DNA of 50,162 nt from Catellatospora bangladeshensis (GCF_016862575.1 NZ_BONF01000062.1:1-50162), one strand, 5' to 3'; shown: positions 10,949-20,023, counted from the stretch's first letter. Numbers and translations: made by a program. Notes: a model not told the origin generated them from the sequence alone.

Positions 10949-11746
10949 TCAGGCCCGGCAGATGATCTCGCCGTGCGGCACGATGAACCAGCCGTCGTCG
11001 GCCGCGGCCCACTCCCGCCAGCCGCCGGCCATCCGGCGCAGGTCGTCCGTCGTGGCCAGACCCAGCGAGACGGCCTTGCGGGCCAGCGCCGACTGCACCA
11101 CCCGGTCCGCCCACATGCCGCCCCACCAGGCCCGCTCCTCGGGCGCGGCGTAGCACCAGACGCTCGCCGTCGCGGTCACCTCGGTGAAGCCGGCCGCCCT
11201 GGCCCAGGCGTGCATCCTGCGCCCGGCGTCCGGCTCGCCGCCGTTGTGCCGGGCGACCGTACGGTAGAGCGCCAGCCACTCGTCCAGCGCGGGGATCAGC
11301 GGATACCAGGTGAACGCGGCGTAGTCGCCGTCGCGGGCGGCCACCACGCCGCCGGGGCGGCACACCCGGCGCATCTCGCGCAGCGCCGCCACCGGATCGG
11401 CCAGATGCTGCAGCACCTGGTGCGCGTGCACCACGTCGAAGCTGCCGTCGGGCACGTCGAGGGCGTGCACGTCCCCGGTGCGGAACTCGACGTTGGCCGT
11501 GCCCCGCGCGGCGATCTCGGCACGGGACAGGTCCAGGGCGTCGTCGGTCAGCTCCAGCGCGGTGAGCCGGCCGGGCGCGACGGCGTCGGCCAGCTCGGCG
11601 GTGATGGTGCCCGGCCCGCAGCCCACGTCGAGCAGCGCCTGCCCGGGGCGCAGGTGGGGCAGCAGGTATGCCGCCGAGTTGGCCGCGGTGCGCCAGCGGT
11701 GCGACACCAGCACCGTCTCGTGGTGGCCGTGCGTGTACGTCGTCAT
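10949..11746 (-). CDS. Class I SAM-dependent methyltransferase (UbiE/Methyltransf_11 type)
   Basis: A 265-residue protein with SAM-binding motif I LLDVGCGPGTITAELA, acidic motif II TALELTDDALDL, GDVHALDVPDGSFDVVHAHQVLQHLADP and post-I RRVCRPGGVVAARDGDYAAFTWYP. The substrate is not predictable; small-molecule methyltransferases of this type are frequent in secondary metabolism and resistance, but no such genes are adjacent. GGAGGG ends 7 nt before the ATG. A small palindrome (11784-11798) lies in the divergent promoter region shared with the AI-2E-type permease. Confidence 0.9.
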   Translation of the reverse strand: MTTYTHGHHETVLVSHRWRTAANSAAYLLPHLRPGQALLDVGCGPGTITAELADAVAPGRLTALELTDDALDLSRAEIAARGTANVEFRTGDVHALDVPDGSFDVVHAHQVLQHLADPVAALREMRRVCRPGGVVAARDGDYAAFTWYPLIPALDEWLALYRTVARHNGGEPDAGRRMHAWARAAGFTEVTATASVWCYAAPEERAWWGGMWADRVVQSALARKAVSLGLATTDDLRRMAGGWREWAAADDGWFIVPHGEIICRA

Positions 11747-11783
11747 GTCCCATCCCTCCTACCAGGACGACACTAGATCTCCG

Positions 11784-11798
11784 TCCCGTGATACGGGA
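11784..11798. promoter_or_regulatory. Short palindrome TCCCGT-GAT-ACGGGA between divergent genes
   Basis: Perfect 6-bp arms with a 3-nt centre, 38 nt upstream of the methyltransferase start and 60 nt upstream of the permease start. Its position suggests an operator; the regulator is unknown. Confidence 0.35.
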
Positions 11799-11857
11799 GA
11801 AGAATCCTGAATAGTGGACATGTTTGAGAGATGCGCAGGTGAGGGAATGCATGTTCG

Positions 11858-12952
11858 GTGAGAAGCGGGCGTCGAATGACGTCGGCCGATGCCTTCCGCT
11901 GGGGAGCGGCGGGCGCGGGGGGCGTCGCGGTGGTCGTGATCGCCCTGGCCGCGGTCTGGGCGGTGCGCGGCATCCTGGTCCTCGTGCTGGTCGCGCTGTT
12001 CGCCGCGGTCAGCCTCGATCCGGCCGTACGCTGGCTCGTCCGGCACCACGTGCGCCGGCCGTACGCCGTGGTGATCATCCTGGTCGCGACGCTGGCCCTG
12101 ATCGGGGTCCTGCTGGCGGGCATCGGCCCGCCGCTGGTGCGCCAGGCCGGGCAGCTGTCCACCGACCTGCCCGGCTACATCGACGACCTCGACGAGCGCT
12201 CCCGCGCGTTCCGCGAGCTCAGCGCCCGCTACGGGCTCGGCGACCGGCTCAACGAGCTAGCCGCGACCGTGCCCGAGAAGGTCGGCACCAGCCTGCTCAG
12301 CCTGTTCCGGACCTTCCTCGGGGTGCTCGCCGCCGCGCTGACCGTGCTGGTGCTGGCGCTGTACTTCCTGGCCGACATGCCCCGGCTGCGGCGCCGGGTG
12401 CAGCTGCTCGCCCCCGACCGGCACCGTGAGCGCACCCGCCGCATCGTCGACGTGGTCGTGGACAAGGTCGGCTCGTACATGATCGGCAACCTGCTCATCT
12501 CGCTGATCGCGGGCGTCGTGGCGTACGTGGGCCTGCTGGTGCTGGACATCCCGTTCGCGCTGCCGCTGGCGCTGATCGTCGCGGTGACCGACCTGATCCC
12601 GCTGGTCGGCGCCACCCTCGGCACCGCCGTCTGCGGCATCGTCGCGGCGATCGCCGCCGGGCTGTGGCCCGCCGCGGTCGGCATCGTCGTCTGGCTGCTG
12701 ATCTACCAGCAGATCGAGAACTACGTGATCGTGCCCAAGGTGATGAAGCAGAGCCTGGACATGCCCGCGCTGGAGGTGCTGCTGGCCAGCCTGCTCGGCG
12801 CGGGCCTGCTCGGCCTCGTCGGCGCGCTGATGGCCATCCCGCTCGCGGCCACCTTCCGGGCGATCCGCGCCGAGCTGCGCACCCCGCTGCCGCCGGAGCA
12901 TCCACCCGTCGCCGCCCATGATTCAGAAGCCGGACCTGCGGGTACGCACTGA
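11858..12952 (+). CDS. AI-2E-family (PerM/TqsA-like) membrane permease
   Basis: About 364 residues with the family layout: an N-terminal pair of membrane segments (VAVVVIALAAVWAVRGILVL, then VVIILVATLALIGVLLAG), a soluble middle portion (RQAGQLSTDLPGYIDDL...), then a cluster of membrane helices with GNLLISLIAGVVAYVG, DLIPLVGATLGTAV and the conserved YQQIENYVIVPKVMKQSLDMPALEVLLA. The family name is historical; many members are Na+/H+ antiporters or have unknown cargo. GTG at 11858 has GAGGGA upstream; ATG at 11876 is the alternative. It starts a run of three same-strand genes. Confidence 0.92.
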   Translation: MRSGRRMTSADAFRWGAAGAGGVAVVVIALAAVWAVRGILVLVLVALFAAVSLDPAVRWLVRHHVRRPYAVVIILVATLALIGVLLAGIGPPLVRQAGQLSTDLPGYIDDLDERSRAFRELSARYGLGDRLNELAATVPEKVGTSLLSLFRTFLGVLAAALTVLVLALYFLADMPRLRRRVQLLAPDRHRERTRRIVDVVVDKVGSYMIGNLLISLIAGVVAYVGLLVLDIPFALPLALIVAVTDLIPLVGATLGTAVCGIVAAIAAGLWPAAVGIVVWLLIYQQIENYVIVPKVMKQSLDMPALEVLLASLLGAGLLGLVGALMAIPLAATFRAIRAELRTPLPPEHPPVAAHDSEAGPAGTH

Positions 12953-12955
12953 CGC

Positions 12956-14041
12956 ATGCGAGTCGTCGTGGTGGGGGCGACCGGCAACATCGGCACCGCG
13001 GTGCTGCGCCGGCTGCTCGACGGGGAAGAGTTCGACCAGGTCACCGGGATCGCGCGGCGCCTGCCGAGGGAGGGCGCCGGGCCGCCGTACGACCGGGTCC
13101 GCTGGCACGCCCTCGACGTGGGCGCGCCCGGCGCGACCGCCGAGCTGACCAGCCTGTTCGCCGGGGCCGCGGCCGTGATCCAGCTGGCCTGGCAGATCCA
13201 GCCCAGCCACGACCGGGCACGCATCCGGCAGACCAACGTCACCGGCACGGCCAACGTCGCCGCCGCGACGGTCGCCGCGTCGGTGCCGATGCTGCTGGTC
13301 GCCTCGTCCGTCGGCGCGTACGCGCCCGGCCCCAAGGACGACCGCGTCGACGAGGACTGGCCGGTCACCGGCGTGGCCGGCTCCACCTACAGCGAGGACA
13401 AGGCCGAGGTCGAGGCGCTGCTGGACGTGCTGGAGCAGGAGCACCCGCAGCTGCGCGTGGTACGCGTGCGCAACGGCCTGGCCTTCCAGCGCTCCGCCGC
13501 GGCCGAGATCGCCCGGCTGTTCATCGGGCCGCTCGCGCCGCTCAGCCTGCTGCGCCACGGCCGCATCCCGCTGCTGCCCGGCGGCAAGGCGCTGCGGGTG
13601 CAGGCGGTGCACAGCGACGACGTCGCCGAGGCGTACGCCCGCGCGATCCTGGCCCGCGCCCACGGCGCCTTCAACATCGCCGCCGACCCGGTGCTCGACG
13701 CGGCCAGTGTCGGCGCCCGCTTCCACGGCCTGGCCGTGCCCACCCCGCCCGCGCTGCTGCACGCCGCCGCCGCGCTGACCTGGACCGCCCGCCTGCAGCC
13801 GACCGAGCCCGGCTGGATCCGGCTCGCCGCGAACTGCCCGCTCATGTCCTGCCACCGCGCGGAGGTCGAACTCGGCTGGCGGCCCCGCACCGATGCCCTG
13901 GACGCGTTCACAGAGTTGATCGAGGGGATGGCCGACGGCACCGGCGACGGCTCGGCCCCGCTGCGGAGCCGGCCCAGCGCGACCGCCCGGCTGCTCGCCA
14001 TGGCCGGCGGGCGGCTGCCCGGCCACGGCGACCCGTACTGA
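12956..14041 (+). CDS. NAD-dependent epimerase/dehydratase (extended SDR)
   Basis: A 361-residue extended short-chain dehydrogenase. It has the Rossmann glycine motif VVVGATGNIGTAVL at the extreme N-terminus, LLVASSVGAYAPG, and a catalytic YxxxK as YSEDK. The middle portion (VRVRNGLAFQRSAAAEIARLF) and VHSDDVAEAYARAI follow family pattern. The C-terminus has a Pro/Ser-rich tail. It follows the permease stop by 3 nt and precedes the YihY gene by 19 nt, so it is likely cotranscribed. The substrate cannot be inferred. Confidence 0.92.
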   Translation: MRVVVVGATGNIGTAVLRRLLDGEEFDQVTGIARRLPREGAGPPYDRVRWHALDVGAPGATAELTSLFAGAAAVIQLAWQIQPSHDRARIRQTNVTGTANVAAATVAASVPMLLVASSVGAYAPGPKDDRVDEDWPVTGVAGSTYSEDKAEVEALLDVLEQEHPQLRVVRVRNGLAFQRSAAAEIARLFIGPLAPLSLLRHGRIPLLPGGKALRVQAVHSDDVAEAYARAILARAHGAFNIAADPVLDAASVGARFHGLAVPTPPALLHAAAALTWTARLQPTEPGWIRLAANCPLMSCHRAEVELGWRPRTDALDAFTELIEGMADGTGDGSAPLRSRPSATARLLAMAGGRLPGHGDPY

Positions 14042-14060
14042 GCACAACCGGGGGAGACCC

Positions 14061-15038
14061 ATGTTCCTGCGACCGAAGACCGACGAAACGCCGCCCGAGC
14101 GCCCCACCAAGCTGACCAAGCGCGACTGGAAGGACGTGCTCAAGCGGACCGTCAAGGAGTACCAGGTCGACAACCTCAGCGACTGGGCCGCGGCGCTGAC
14201 CTACCGCGGCGTCATGTCGCTGTTCCCGGGCATCCTCGTGCTCGTCGCGCTGCTCGGGCTCACCGGCCAGGACACCGCCCAGCGCGCCGTCGACCAGGTC
14301 GGCCGGTACGCGCCCGGCGCCGTCCGGCAGGTCGTCGACAACGCGCTCACCGAGCTGCAACGCGGCCGCCAGGGCGCCGCCGGGCTGGTCGCGCTGCTCG
14401 GCGTGCTGCTGGCGCTGTGGTCGGCGTCCGGGTACGTGTCCGCGTTCATGCGCGCCGCCAACGCCATCTACGACGTGCCCGAGGGGCGGCCGTTCTGGAA
14501 GACGCTGCCGATCCGGATCGGCGTGACGGTGGTGGCCAGCCTCGCCATCACCGCGGTCGCTATGGCCCTGGTGTTCACCGGGCCGGTCGCGCAGCAGGCC
14601 GGGGAGTTCATCGGCCTCGGCACCGGCTTTCTGAAGGTATGGGACATCGTGAAGTGGCCGATCGTGCTCGGCGTGGTCGCGCTGATCTTCGCGCTGCTCT
14701 ACTGGGCCTCGCCCAACGCCCGGCAGGGCGGCTGGCGCTGGGTAACCCCCGGCAGCCTCGTCGCCGTGCTGCTGTGGATCATCGCCTCCGCCGGGTTCGC
14801 GCTGTACGCGGCCAACTTCGGCTCGTACAACAAGATCTACGGCAGCCTGGCCGGCATCATCGTGTTCCTGATCTGGCTCTGGATCGGCAACATCGCCCTG
14901 CTCCTGGGCGCCGAACTCGACGCCGAACTCCACCGCGAACGCGCCGTCGCCGCCGGCCACCCCGAGGGCGAGGAGCCCTACATGGAACTCCGCGACGAGC
15001 CCAAAAACAAAGACCGCTCCGACACAGATCTCCGCTGA
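14061..15038 (+). CDS. YihY/virulence factor BrkB family membrane protein
   Basis: A 325-residue protein with about six membrane helices: LSDWAAALTYRGVMSLFPGILVLVALLG, VALLGVLLALWSASGYVSAFMRAANAIYDVPEGRPFWKTLPIR, IGVTVVASLAITAVAMALVF, WPIVLGVVALIFALLYWASPN, GSLVAVLLWIIASAGFALYAANFGSYNKIYGSLAGIIVFLIWLWIGNIALLLGAELDAEL. The YGSLAG and LLLGAELDAEL signatures are typical of the family, whose biochemical role is unknown. The long cytoplasmic tail is highly charged. GGGGGAG precedes the ATG. The gene is last in the three-gene run; a type A palindrome follows 40 nt later. Confidence 0.94.
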   Translation: MFLRPKTDETPPERPTKLTKRDWKDVLKRTVKEYQVDNLSDWAAALTYRGVMSLFPGILVLVALLGLTGQDTAQRAVDQVGRYAPGAVRQVVDNALTELQRGRQGAAGLVALLGVLLALWSASGYVSAFMRAANAIYDVPEGRPFWKTLPIRIGVTVVASLAITAVAMALVFTGPVAQQAGEFIGLGTGFLKVWDIVKWPIVLGVVALIFALLYWASPNARQGGWRWVTPGSLVAVLLWIIASAGFALYAANFGSYNKIYGSLAGIIVFLIWLWIGNIALLLGAELDAELHRERAVAAGHPEGEEPYMELRDEPKNKDRSDTDLR

Positions 15039-15077
15039 CCCCGGGGTCGCCGCTCGCCGCGGCTGCCCTGGTGCGTC

Positions 15078-15144
15078 GATCTTGCGTGAACTGTGGGTGC
15101 GACACGCACTATCCGGGCAAAAGGGCAACACTTCGCGCAAGATC
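15078..15144. repeat. Type A 67-bp palindromic element, copy A1
   Basis: Runs from GATCTTGCGTGAACTGTGGG to CGCGCAAGATC, 67 bp from outer GATC to outer GATC, exactly as in copy A2. The inner part has its own small hairpin GTGCG-ACA-CGCAC. After the end, GATC-AACGC-GATC lets the right arm form a second hairpin (to about 15155). Confidence 0.85.
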
Positions 15145-15190
15145 AACGCGATCTTGAGGCCGTCGCGGGGTCCGGGGCGGGTGGCGAGCG

Positions 15191-15311
<121 letters not shown>

Positions 15312-15315
15312 GGTG

Positions 15316-16581
15316 TTAGGCGGTGGTGGGGACGGGGGTGGGGGTGGGCAGGGGCGGGGGGCTGGTGGCGCGGCGGAGGTTGCGGATGGGGCGCAGCAGG
15401 AGCAGCAGCGCGCAGCCCGCGACGCCGACCGCCGCGGACGTGCCCAGTACCAGCTCCGGTCCGACCAGCCCGCCCACGGGCCCGGCCAGCACCTGCCCGA
15501 TGGGGATGCCCATGATCGAGCCGGCGACCTCGTACGCCGAGACCCGGTTGAGCACGTCGCGAGGCACCTGGGTCTGGATGCTGGTCGCCCACATGACCGA
15601 CCAGAACGCCCACGACGCGCCGCCGACCGCGTGCGCGGCGAGCAGCAGCGGCAGCGGCGCCTGCACCGAGATCGACAGCGGGATCAGCGCGAACCCGAAC
15701 AGCGCGGCCGCGCCCGCGGCCAGCGGCCGGTCGGGGCGGACCCGCATCGCGACCAGCCCGCCGAGCACCGTGCCGGCGCCCATGGCCGACATCGCCCACC
15801 CGTACGCGTTCTCGCCGAGATACCCCGTGATCAGGCCGGAGCCGAGCGGGATGATCGGCCCGAAGACGAGGATGCCGAACGCCACCCAGACCAGGATCAC
15901 GCTCCACATCCAGCTGCGCGACCGGAACTCGTGCCAGCCCTCGCGCAGGTCGTGCCGCATGCTCGCGATGCCCTGGCGGGCGGCGCGGGCCACCGGCGGC
16001 AGCCGCAGCGCGAGCAGGCAGGCGGCGCTGACGGCGAAGGTCGCCGCGTTGATCGCGTACACCGTGCCGGGGCCGGTGAGCACGACGAGGGTGGCGGACA
16101 GGGCGGGACCGAGCAGCTGCGCCCCGGCGTCGGCGACGCGCAGGACCCCGTTGGCGCGCTGCACGTCCGCGGCGATGAGCGGCACCATGCTCGCGACGCC
16201 GGGCTGGAACATCGCGGCGGCCCCGCCGGCCACGGCCGACATCGCCACCAGCAGCCACAGCGGGGCGTTCCCGCTGATCAGCGCGTACGCGACGACGGCC
16301 TGGGTGGCCACGCGCACCACGTCGGCGCCGATCATCATGCGCCGGGCGCCGAACCGGTCGGCGAACACGCCGCCGAACAGGATGAGCGCCACGGCCGGGG
16401 TCATCCAGGAGGCCAGCACGAGCCCGACGCCGCTGTCGCCGTGCCCCGCGTCGCGCACGGCGAGCGCGACGGCGACGGGCAGCATCCCGTCCCCGAGCAA
16501 GGCTACGGCGCGCCCGGCGAAGTAGAGCCTGAAGTCGCGCGTCCACATACGACCTGCATTACCGATAGTCACGTCGATCAT
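15316..16581 (-). CDS. MFS transporter (drug-efflux type)
   Basis: About 421 residues with roughly twelve membrane helices. The start (MWTRDFRLYFAGRAVALLGD from the ATG at 16548, or eleven codons earlier at 16581) and GGVFADRFGARRMMIGADVVR in the first cytoplasmic loop are typical of the MFS_3 group that includes macrolide-efflux-like proteins. The last visible helices end in a Pro/Thr-rich tail (PPPLPTPTPVPTTA). Substrate unknown. It is divergent from an ArsR-SRPBCC pair with 90 nt between, so the ArsR protein could control it. The coding strand near the stop is nearly pure C/A, an abrupt compositional change. No strong ribosome binding site decides the start. Confidence 0.9.
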   Translation of the reverse strand: MIDVTIGNAGRMWTRDFRLYFAGRAVALLGDGMLPVAVALAVRDAGHGDSGVGLVLASWMTPAVALILFGGVFADRFGARRMMIGADVVRVATQAVVAYALISGNAPLWLLVAMSAVAGGAAAMFQPGVASMVPLIAADVQRANGVLRVADAGAQLLGPALSATLVVLTGPGTVYAINAATFAVSAACLLALRLPPVARAARQGIASMRHDLREGWHEFRSRSWMWSVILVWVAFGILVFGPIIPLGSGLITGYLGENAYGWAMSAMGAGTVLGGLVAMRVRPDRPLAAGAAALFGFALIPLSISVQAPLPLLLAAHAVGGASWAFWSVMWATSIQTQVPRDVLNRVSAYEVAGSIMGIPIGQVLAGPVGGLVGPELVLGTSAAVGVAGCALLLLLRPIRNLRRATSPPPLPTPTPVPTTA

Positions 16582-16635
16582 GAACGCGGAACAGTAAACA
16601 ACCCTTCCCGATTGCACGATCTTTTTGCGTACCAC

Positions 16636-16665
16636 TTGACAGGCATATAACCAGAGGGGCATGTT
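16636..16665 (+). promoter_or_regulatory. Promoter for leaderless ArsR gene
   Basis: TTGACA (16636-16641), 18-bp spacer, CATGTT (16660-16665), then 6 nt to the GTG at 16672. The AT-rich spacer contains GGCATATAACC, a possible ArsR-type operator half. The geometry matches the promoter of the second ArsR-SRPBCC pair at 49060. Confidence 0.5.
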
Positions 16666-16671
16666 AGCTGG

Positions 16672-16983
16672 GTGACGGTGGTGGGCGCGTTCGCGGTGCT
16701 GGGTGAGGCCAACCGGCTGCGCATCCTGGAGCTGCTGCGCGGCGCGGAGCTGAGCGTCGGCGAGCTGGTGGACCGGCTGGGCATGAGCCAGCCGGCCGTC
16801 TCCAAGCACCTCAAGGTGCTGCGCGAGGCCGGTTTCGTGTCCAGCCGCATCGCCGCGCAGCAGCGTTTCTACCGCATCGAACCTGAGCCGTTCGCCGAGG
16901 TCGAGCTCTGGCTGGCGCCATACCGCAGGATCTGGGACCGCCACCTCGACGCTCTGGAACGCCATCTCGACGACATGGAGTGA
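16672..16983 (+). CDS. ArsR-family winged-helix regulator
   Basis: A 103-residue regulator: FAVLGEANRLRILELLRGAELSVGELVDRLGMSQPAVSKHLKVLREAGFVSSRIAAQQRFYRIEPEPF is the complete winged HTH. There is no CxC metal-binding signature in helix 3, so it belongs to the non-metal ArsR group often paired with SRPBCC (AHSA1) proteins. It is translationally coupled to such a gene (4-nt gap) and divergent from the MFS transporter. The GTG start lacks a Shine-Dalgarno and is 6 nt after a -10-like box. Confidence 0.93.
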   Translation: MTVVGAFAVLGEANRLRILELLRGAELSVGELVDRLGMSQPAVSKHLKVLREAGFVSSRIAAQQRFYRIEPEPFAEVELWLAPYRRIWDRHLDALERHLDDME

Positions 16984-16986
16984 CCG

Positions 16987-17544
16987 ATGAACCCCATCGA
17001 CCCCGGCCCGCTCGCGCCCGTGCAGGTCGAACCCGCGGCCGGGCGCTGGACCCTCGTCATGCGGCGCGACCTGCGCCACCCGCCCGCGAAGGTGTGGGCG
17101 GCGCTGACCGAGCCCGGACAGCTGGAGCGGTGGGCGCCGTTCCTGGCCGACCGCGACCTGGGCCGCCCCGGCGCCGTGACGCTCACCATGGTCGACGGGG
17201 ACGAGCGTCACCCGATGCCCGCGACCGTGCAGCGGGCCGAGCCGCCGCACCTGCTCGTCCACACCTGGGGCGAGGACCTGCTGCGCTGGGAGCTGACCCC
17301 GGCCGAGACCGGCACCCGGCTGGTGCTGCGGCACACCCTGGCCGACCGGCACTGGGCACCCAAGGTCGCCGCGGGCTGGCACCTGTGCCTGGTGGTGGCC
17401 GAGCGCCTGCTCGACGGCGCGCCCGTGCCGCCGATCCGGGGCAGCGAGGCGAAGGAGCACGGCTGGCGCGAGCTGAACGAGGCGTACGGCAAGGAGCTGG
17501 GCATCCCCACCGACGACGACACCGGAGAGGCTGACTCGCAGTAA
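16987..17544 (+). CDS. SRPBCC (AHSA1/CalC-type) domain protein
   Basis: A 185-residue single-domain protein: MRRDLRHPPAKVWAALTEPGQLERWAPF is the typical START-like beginning, and GTRLVLRHTLADRHWAPKVAAGWHLCL the C-terminal helix. The fold binds hydrophobic ligands; function in bacteria is mostly unknown. The ATG follows the ArsR stop by 3 nt, with GGAG inside the end of the ArsR gene. A parallel ArsR-SRPBCC pair ends this window. Confidence 0.9.
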   Translation: MNPIDPGPLAPVQVEPAAGRWTLVMRRDLRHPPAKVWAALTEPGQLERWAPFLADRDLGRPGAVTLTMVDGDERHPMPATVQRAEPPHLLVHTWGEDLLRWELTPAETGTRLVLRHTLADRHWAPKVAAGWHLCLVVAERLLDGAPVPPIRGSEAKEHGWRELNEAYGKELGIPTDDDTGEADSQ

Positions 17545-17622
17545 CCGTATACGCTCCTGCGCTGACGGTTTCCGGTCCAGGCGGACGGGTCTGGCCACGG
17601 CGATGGGGAGAGCTGAACGGGC

Positions 17623-18447
17623 ATGGCGGCAGACAGCGGTTACCTGAAGGTCCTGTCCTGGAATCTGTGGCTGGCGGGCGGCTGCGTCGACGACGCCCGC
17701 CCCAAGCAGCTGGCGTTCCTGCGCGAGCACGCGCCGGACGTCGTCGGGCTCCAGGAGACGCTCGGCTTCGCCGCGCGCGAGCTGGCCGAGGAGCTGGGCT
17801 GGTCCTATCAGCAGGGCGGTAGCTGCGGCGTCATCTCGCCGCACCCGATCGTCGAGCGCTACGGCGACGAGCAGATGTGGGGCGTGGGCGCCCGGCTGCG
17901 CCTGCCGGACGGCGCCGAGCTGGTGGCCTGGAGCGCGCACCTCAACTACGACCCGTACGGGCCGTACGACTACCACCTGGCCGGGATGCGCGTGCCCGAG
18001 GTGCTGGCCCGCGAGGCCGACTCGGGCCGCCCCGCCCAGATGGACGAGATCCTGGCCGCGATGCGCCCGGCGCTGGCCGAGCCGGGCCTGCCGGTGCTGC
18101 TGACCGGCGACTTCAACGTGCCGTCGCACCTGGACTGGCCCGAGCTGCCCTGGCAGGTCAGCGTCGCGGTGGAGCAGGCCGGGCTGCGCGACTCCTACCG
18201 GGTGGCCCACCCGGACCCGGTGGCCGCGCCCGGCCACACCTGGTCACCGCTGAACCCGTGGCACGAGCAGCGGCCCGGCATCCCCGAGCCGCAGGACCGG
18301 ATCGACTTCGTGCACTTCGCGGGGCCCCTGCGCGTGGTGACGTCGGATACCGTCGGGGTGGGCCGGCCGCAGCCCATGCCCCACCACGCGGACAATGACT
18401 GGACCTCGGACCACTGGGCGGTGCTCAGCACCTTCGCGCGGGAGTAG
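17623..18447 (+). CDS. Endonuclease/exonuclease/phosphatase (EEP) family protein
   Basis: A 274-residue EEP-fold enzyme. Motifs in order: LKVLSWNLW, DVVGLQET (metal-binding Glu), WSAHLNYDPYGPYDYHLAG, LLTGDFNVPSHLDW (catalytic Asp-Asn), QDRIDFVHF and SDHWAVLST (catalytic His). No signal peptide, so it acts in the cytoplasm. Related enzymes cleave phosphodiesters in DNA, inositol phosphates or sphingolipids; specificity here is open. GGGGAG is 12 nt before the ATG. It forms an operon with a HAD phosphatase and a PfkB kinase by stop-start overlaps. Confidence 0.9.
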   Translation: MAADSGYLKVLSWNLWLAGGCVDDARPKQLAFLREHAPDVVGLQETLGFAARELAEELGWSYQQGGSCGVISPHPIVERYGDEQMWGVGARLRLPDGAELVAWSAHLNYDPYGPYDYHLAGMRVPEVLAREADSGRPAQMDEILAAMRPALAEPGLPVLLTGDFNVPSHLDWPELPWQVSVAVEQAGLRDSYRVAHPDPVAAPGHTWSPLNPWHEQRPGIPEPQDRIDFVHFAGPLRVVTSDTVGVGRPQPMPHHADNDWTSDHWAVLSTFARE

Positions 18448-19103
18448 TGATGATCGACCTCAGCACGTACGACGCGGTACTGCTGGACATGGACGGCACG
18501 CTCGTCGACACCGAGTCGCTGTGGATCCAGGCCGTCGTCGAGGTCGCCACCGGCCTCGGCGCCGCCCCGCTGGACCAGACGCGGCTGATCGGCGGCACGG
18601 TCGCGAGCATCGTCGCCGTCGTCGGCGCCGCCCTCGGCGGCCGGGTCGCCGCCGCCGAGCTGACCGTCCTGATCGACGAGGGCGTCAAGCGCAAGGTGGC
18701 CCAGGCCGGCATCGTGCTCCGGCCCGGCGCCCGCGCGCTGCTGGACGGCCTGATCTCCGCAGGTATGCCGTGCGCGCTGGTCACCTCGTCGGGCCGGGCC
18801 GACACCGAGCTGATCCTCGACGTGCTGGGCCGGGACGCGTTCGCGTACACGGTCACCGCCGACGACGTGCCCCGCCACAAACCGGACCCGCTGCCGTACG
18901 CGACCGCGGCGGCGCTGCTCGGCGCCGAACCGTCGCGCTGCGTCGCCGTCGAGGACTCGCTCGCGGGCCTGGCCGCCGCCGAGGCCGCCGGCTGCGCCAC
19001 CATCGCCGTGCCGCATCTGCAGCCCGTCCCGGCCGCGCCCGGCCGCCTCGTGCTGACGAGCCTGGAGCAGATCCGCGTGACCTCGGCTAAGGTGACTCGA
19101 TGA
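18447..19103 (+). CDS. HAD-superfamily hydrolase (beta-phosphoglucomutase-like)
   Basis: About 217 residues. HAD motif I is VLLDMDGTLVDTES (nucleophile Asp13, acid/base Asp15 counted from ATG 18450), motif II VTSSG, motif III HKPDPLPY and motif IV AVEDSLAGLAAAEAAG. The cap helix region is of the small phosphoglucomutase/phosphatase type. The gene starts at GTG 18447 overlapping the upstream TAG, or ATG 18450; GGGAG precedes both. It overlaps the PfkB gene by ATGA, so a sugar phosphate is a plausible shared metabolite, by inference. Confidence 0.91.
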   Translation: MMIDLSTYDAVLLDMDGTLVDTESLWIQAVVEVATGLGAAPLDQTRLIGGTVASIVAVVGAALGGRVAAAELTVLIDEGVKRKVAQAGIVLRPGARALLDGLISAGMPCALVTSSGRADTELILDVLGRDAFAYTVTADDVPRHKPDPLPYATAAALLGAEPSRCVAVEDSLAGLAAAEAAGCATIAVPHLQPVPAAPGRLVLTSLEQIRVTSAKVTR

Positions 19104-20023
19104 TCCTCACCGTCACCCCCAACGCCGCCCTGGACGTGACGTACCAGGTGGACAGTCTCACGCCGTACGCGACGCACCGCGTCTCGGCGGTGGCGGAACG
19201 GGCCGGTGGCAAGGGGGTCAACGTCGCGCGGGTGCTGCACAGCCTCGGCGAGCCCGTGCTCGCCACCGGCCTGGCCGGCGGGCCGACCGGCGTACGGCTG
19301 CGTGAGCTGCTCGCCGCCGACACCGTCGCCGAGGCGTTCCTGCCCGTCGCCGGGGACGCGCGGCGCACCGTCGTGGTCGCCGACCGGGCCGACGCCACCG
19401 GCTTCTGGGAGCCCGGCCCGATCGTCACCGCCGCCGAGTGGTCGGCGTTCACCGCGCACTTCGCCTCGCTGCTGCAGGGCGTGCGGGTGGTCGTGCTGTC
19501 CGGCTCGCTGCCGCCGGGCGTGCCCGCGACCGCGTACGCCGAGCTGCTCGCGCTCGCCCACGCGGCCGGTGCGGCGACCATCCTGGACGCCGACGGCGAC
19601 CCGCTGCGCCAGGGCCTGCGCGTGCAGCCCGCCCTGGTCAAGCCGAACGCGGCCGAGCTGCACGCGCTCACCGGCGTACGCGTCGACGGGCCCGACGCCG
19701 CTCGCCGCGCCGTCGAGACGCTGCGCGAACTCGGCGCGGGCGACGTGGTGGCCTCGCTGGGCGGGGGCGGCCTGGTGGCGGTCTGCGCCGACGGGGTGTG
19801 GCGGGCCCGGCTGCCCGAGCCGCTCGACGGCAACCCGACCGGAGCGGGGGACGCCTGCGTCGCGGCGCTGGCCCGCGGCCTGCTCGCCGGGCAGCCCTGG
19901 CCCGAGCGGCTGCGCGACGCCGTCGCCCTGTCCGCCGCAGCGGTGCTGCACCCGGTCGCCGGCACGGTCGACGTGGACAGCTTCCACCGCCTGCGCACCC
20001 AGGTCATCGTCGAATCCTGCTGA
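19100..20023 (+). CDS. 1-phosphofructokinase/hexose kinase, PfkB family
   Basis: A 307-residue ribokinase-fold kinase. PfkB signature 1 is AGGKGVNVARVLHSLG and signature 2 is GNPTGAGDACVAALARG with the catalytic Asp in GAGD. VKPNAAELHALTG and LSGSLPPGVP are characteristic of the 1-phosphofructokinase/tagatose-6-phosphate kinase branch. The start ATG overlaps the HAD stop (ATGA). No PTS fructose transporter is adjacent, so the substrate is uncertain. Confidence 0.9.
   Translation: MILTVTPNAALDVTYQVDSLTPYATHRVSAVAERAGGKGVNVARVLHSLGEPVLATGLAGGPTGVRLRELLAADTVAEAFLPVAGDARRTVVVADRADATGFWEPGPIVTAAEWSAFTAHFASLLQGVRVVVLSGSLPPGVPATAYAELLALAHAAGAATILDADGDPLRQGLRVQPALVKPNAAELHALTGVRVDGPDAARRAVETLRELGAGDVVASLGGGGLVAVCADGVWRARLPEPLDGNPTGAGDACVAALARGLLAGQPWPERLRDAVALSAAAVLHPVAGTVDVDSFHRLRTQVIVESC

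Noticed and set aside
11858-12952. Quorum-sensing AI-2 exporter
   Set aside because: The family name is misleading; no luxS or lsr genes are seen and cargo is not determined.
15316-18237. The long minus-strand frame continuing upstream of the MFS start
   Set aside because: Beyond 16581 it is antisense to ArsR, SRPBCC and nuclease genes and has nonsense composition.
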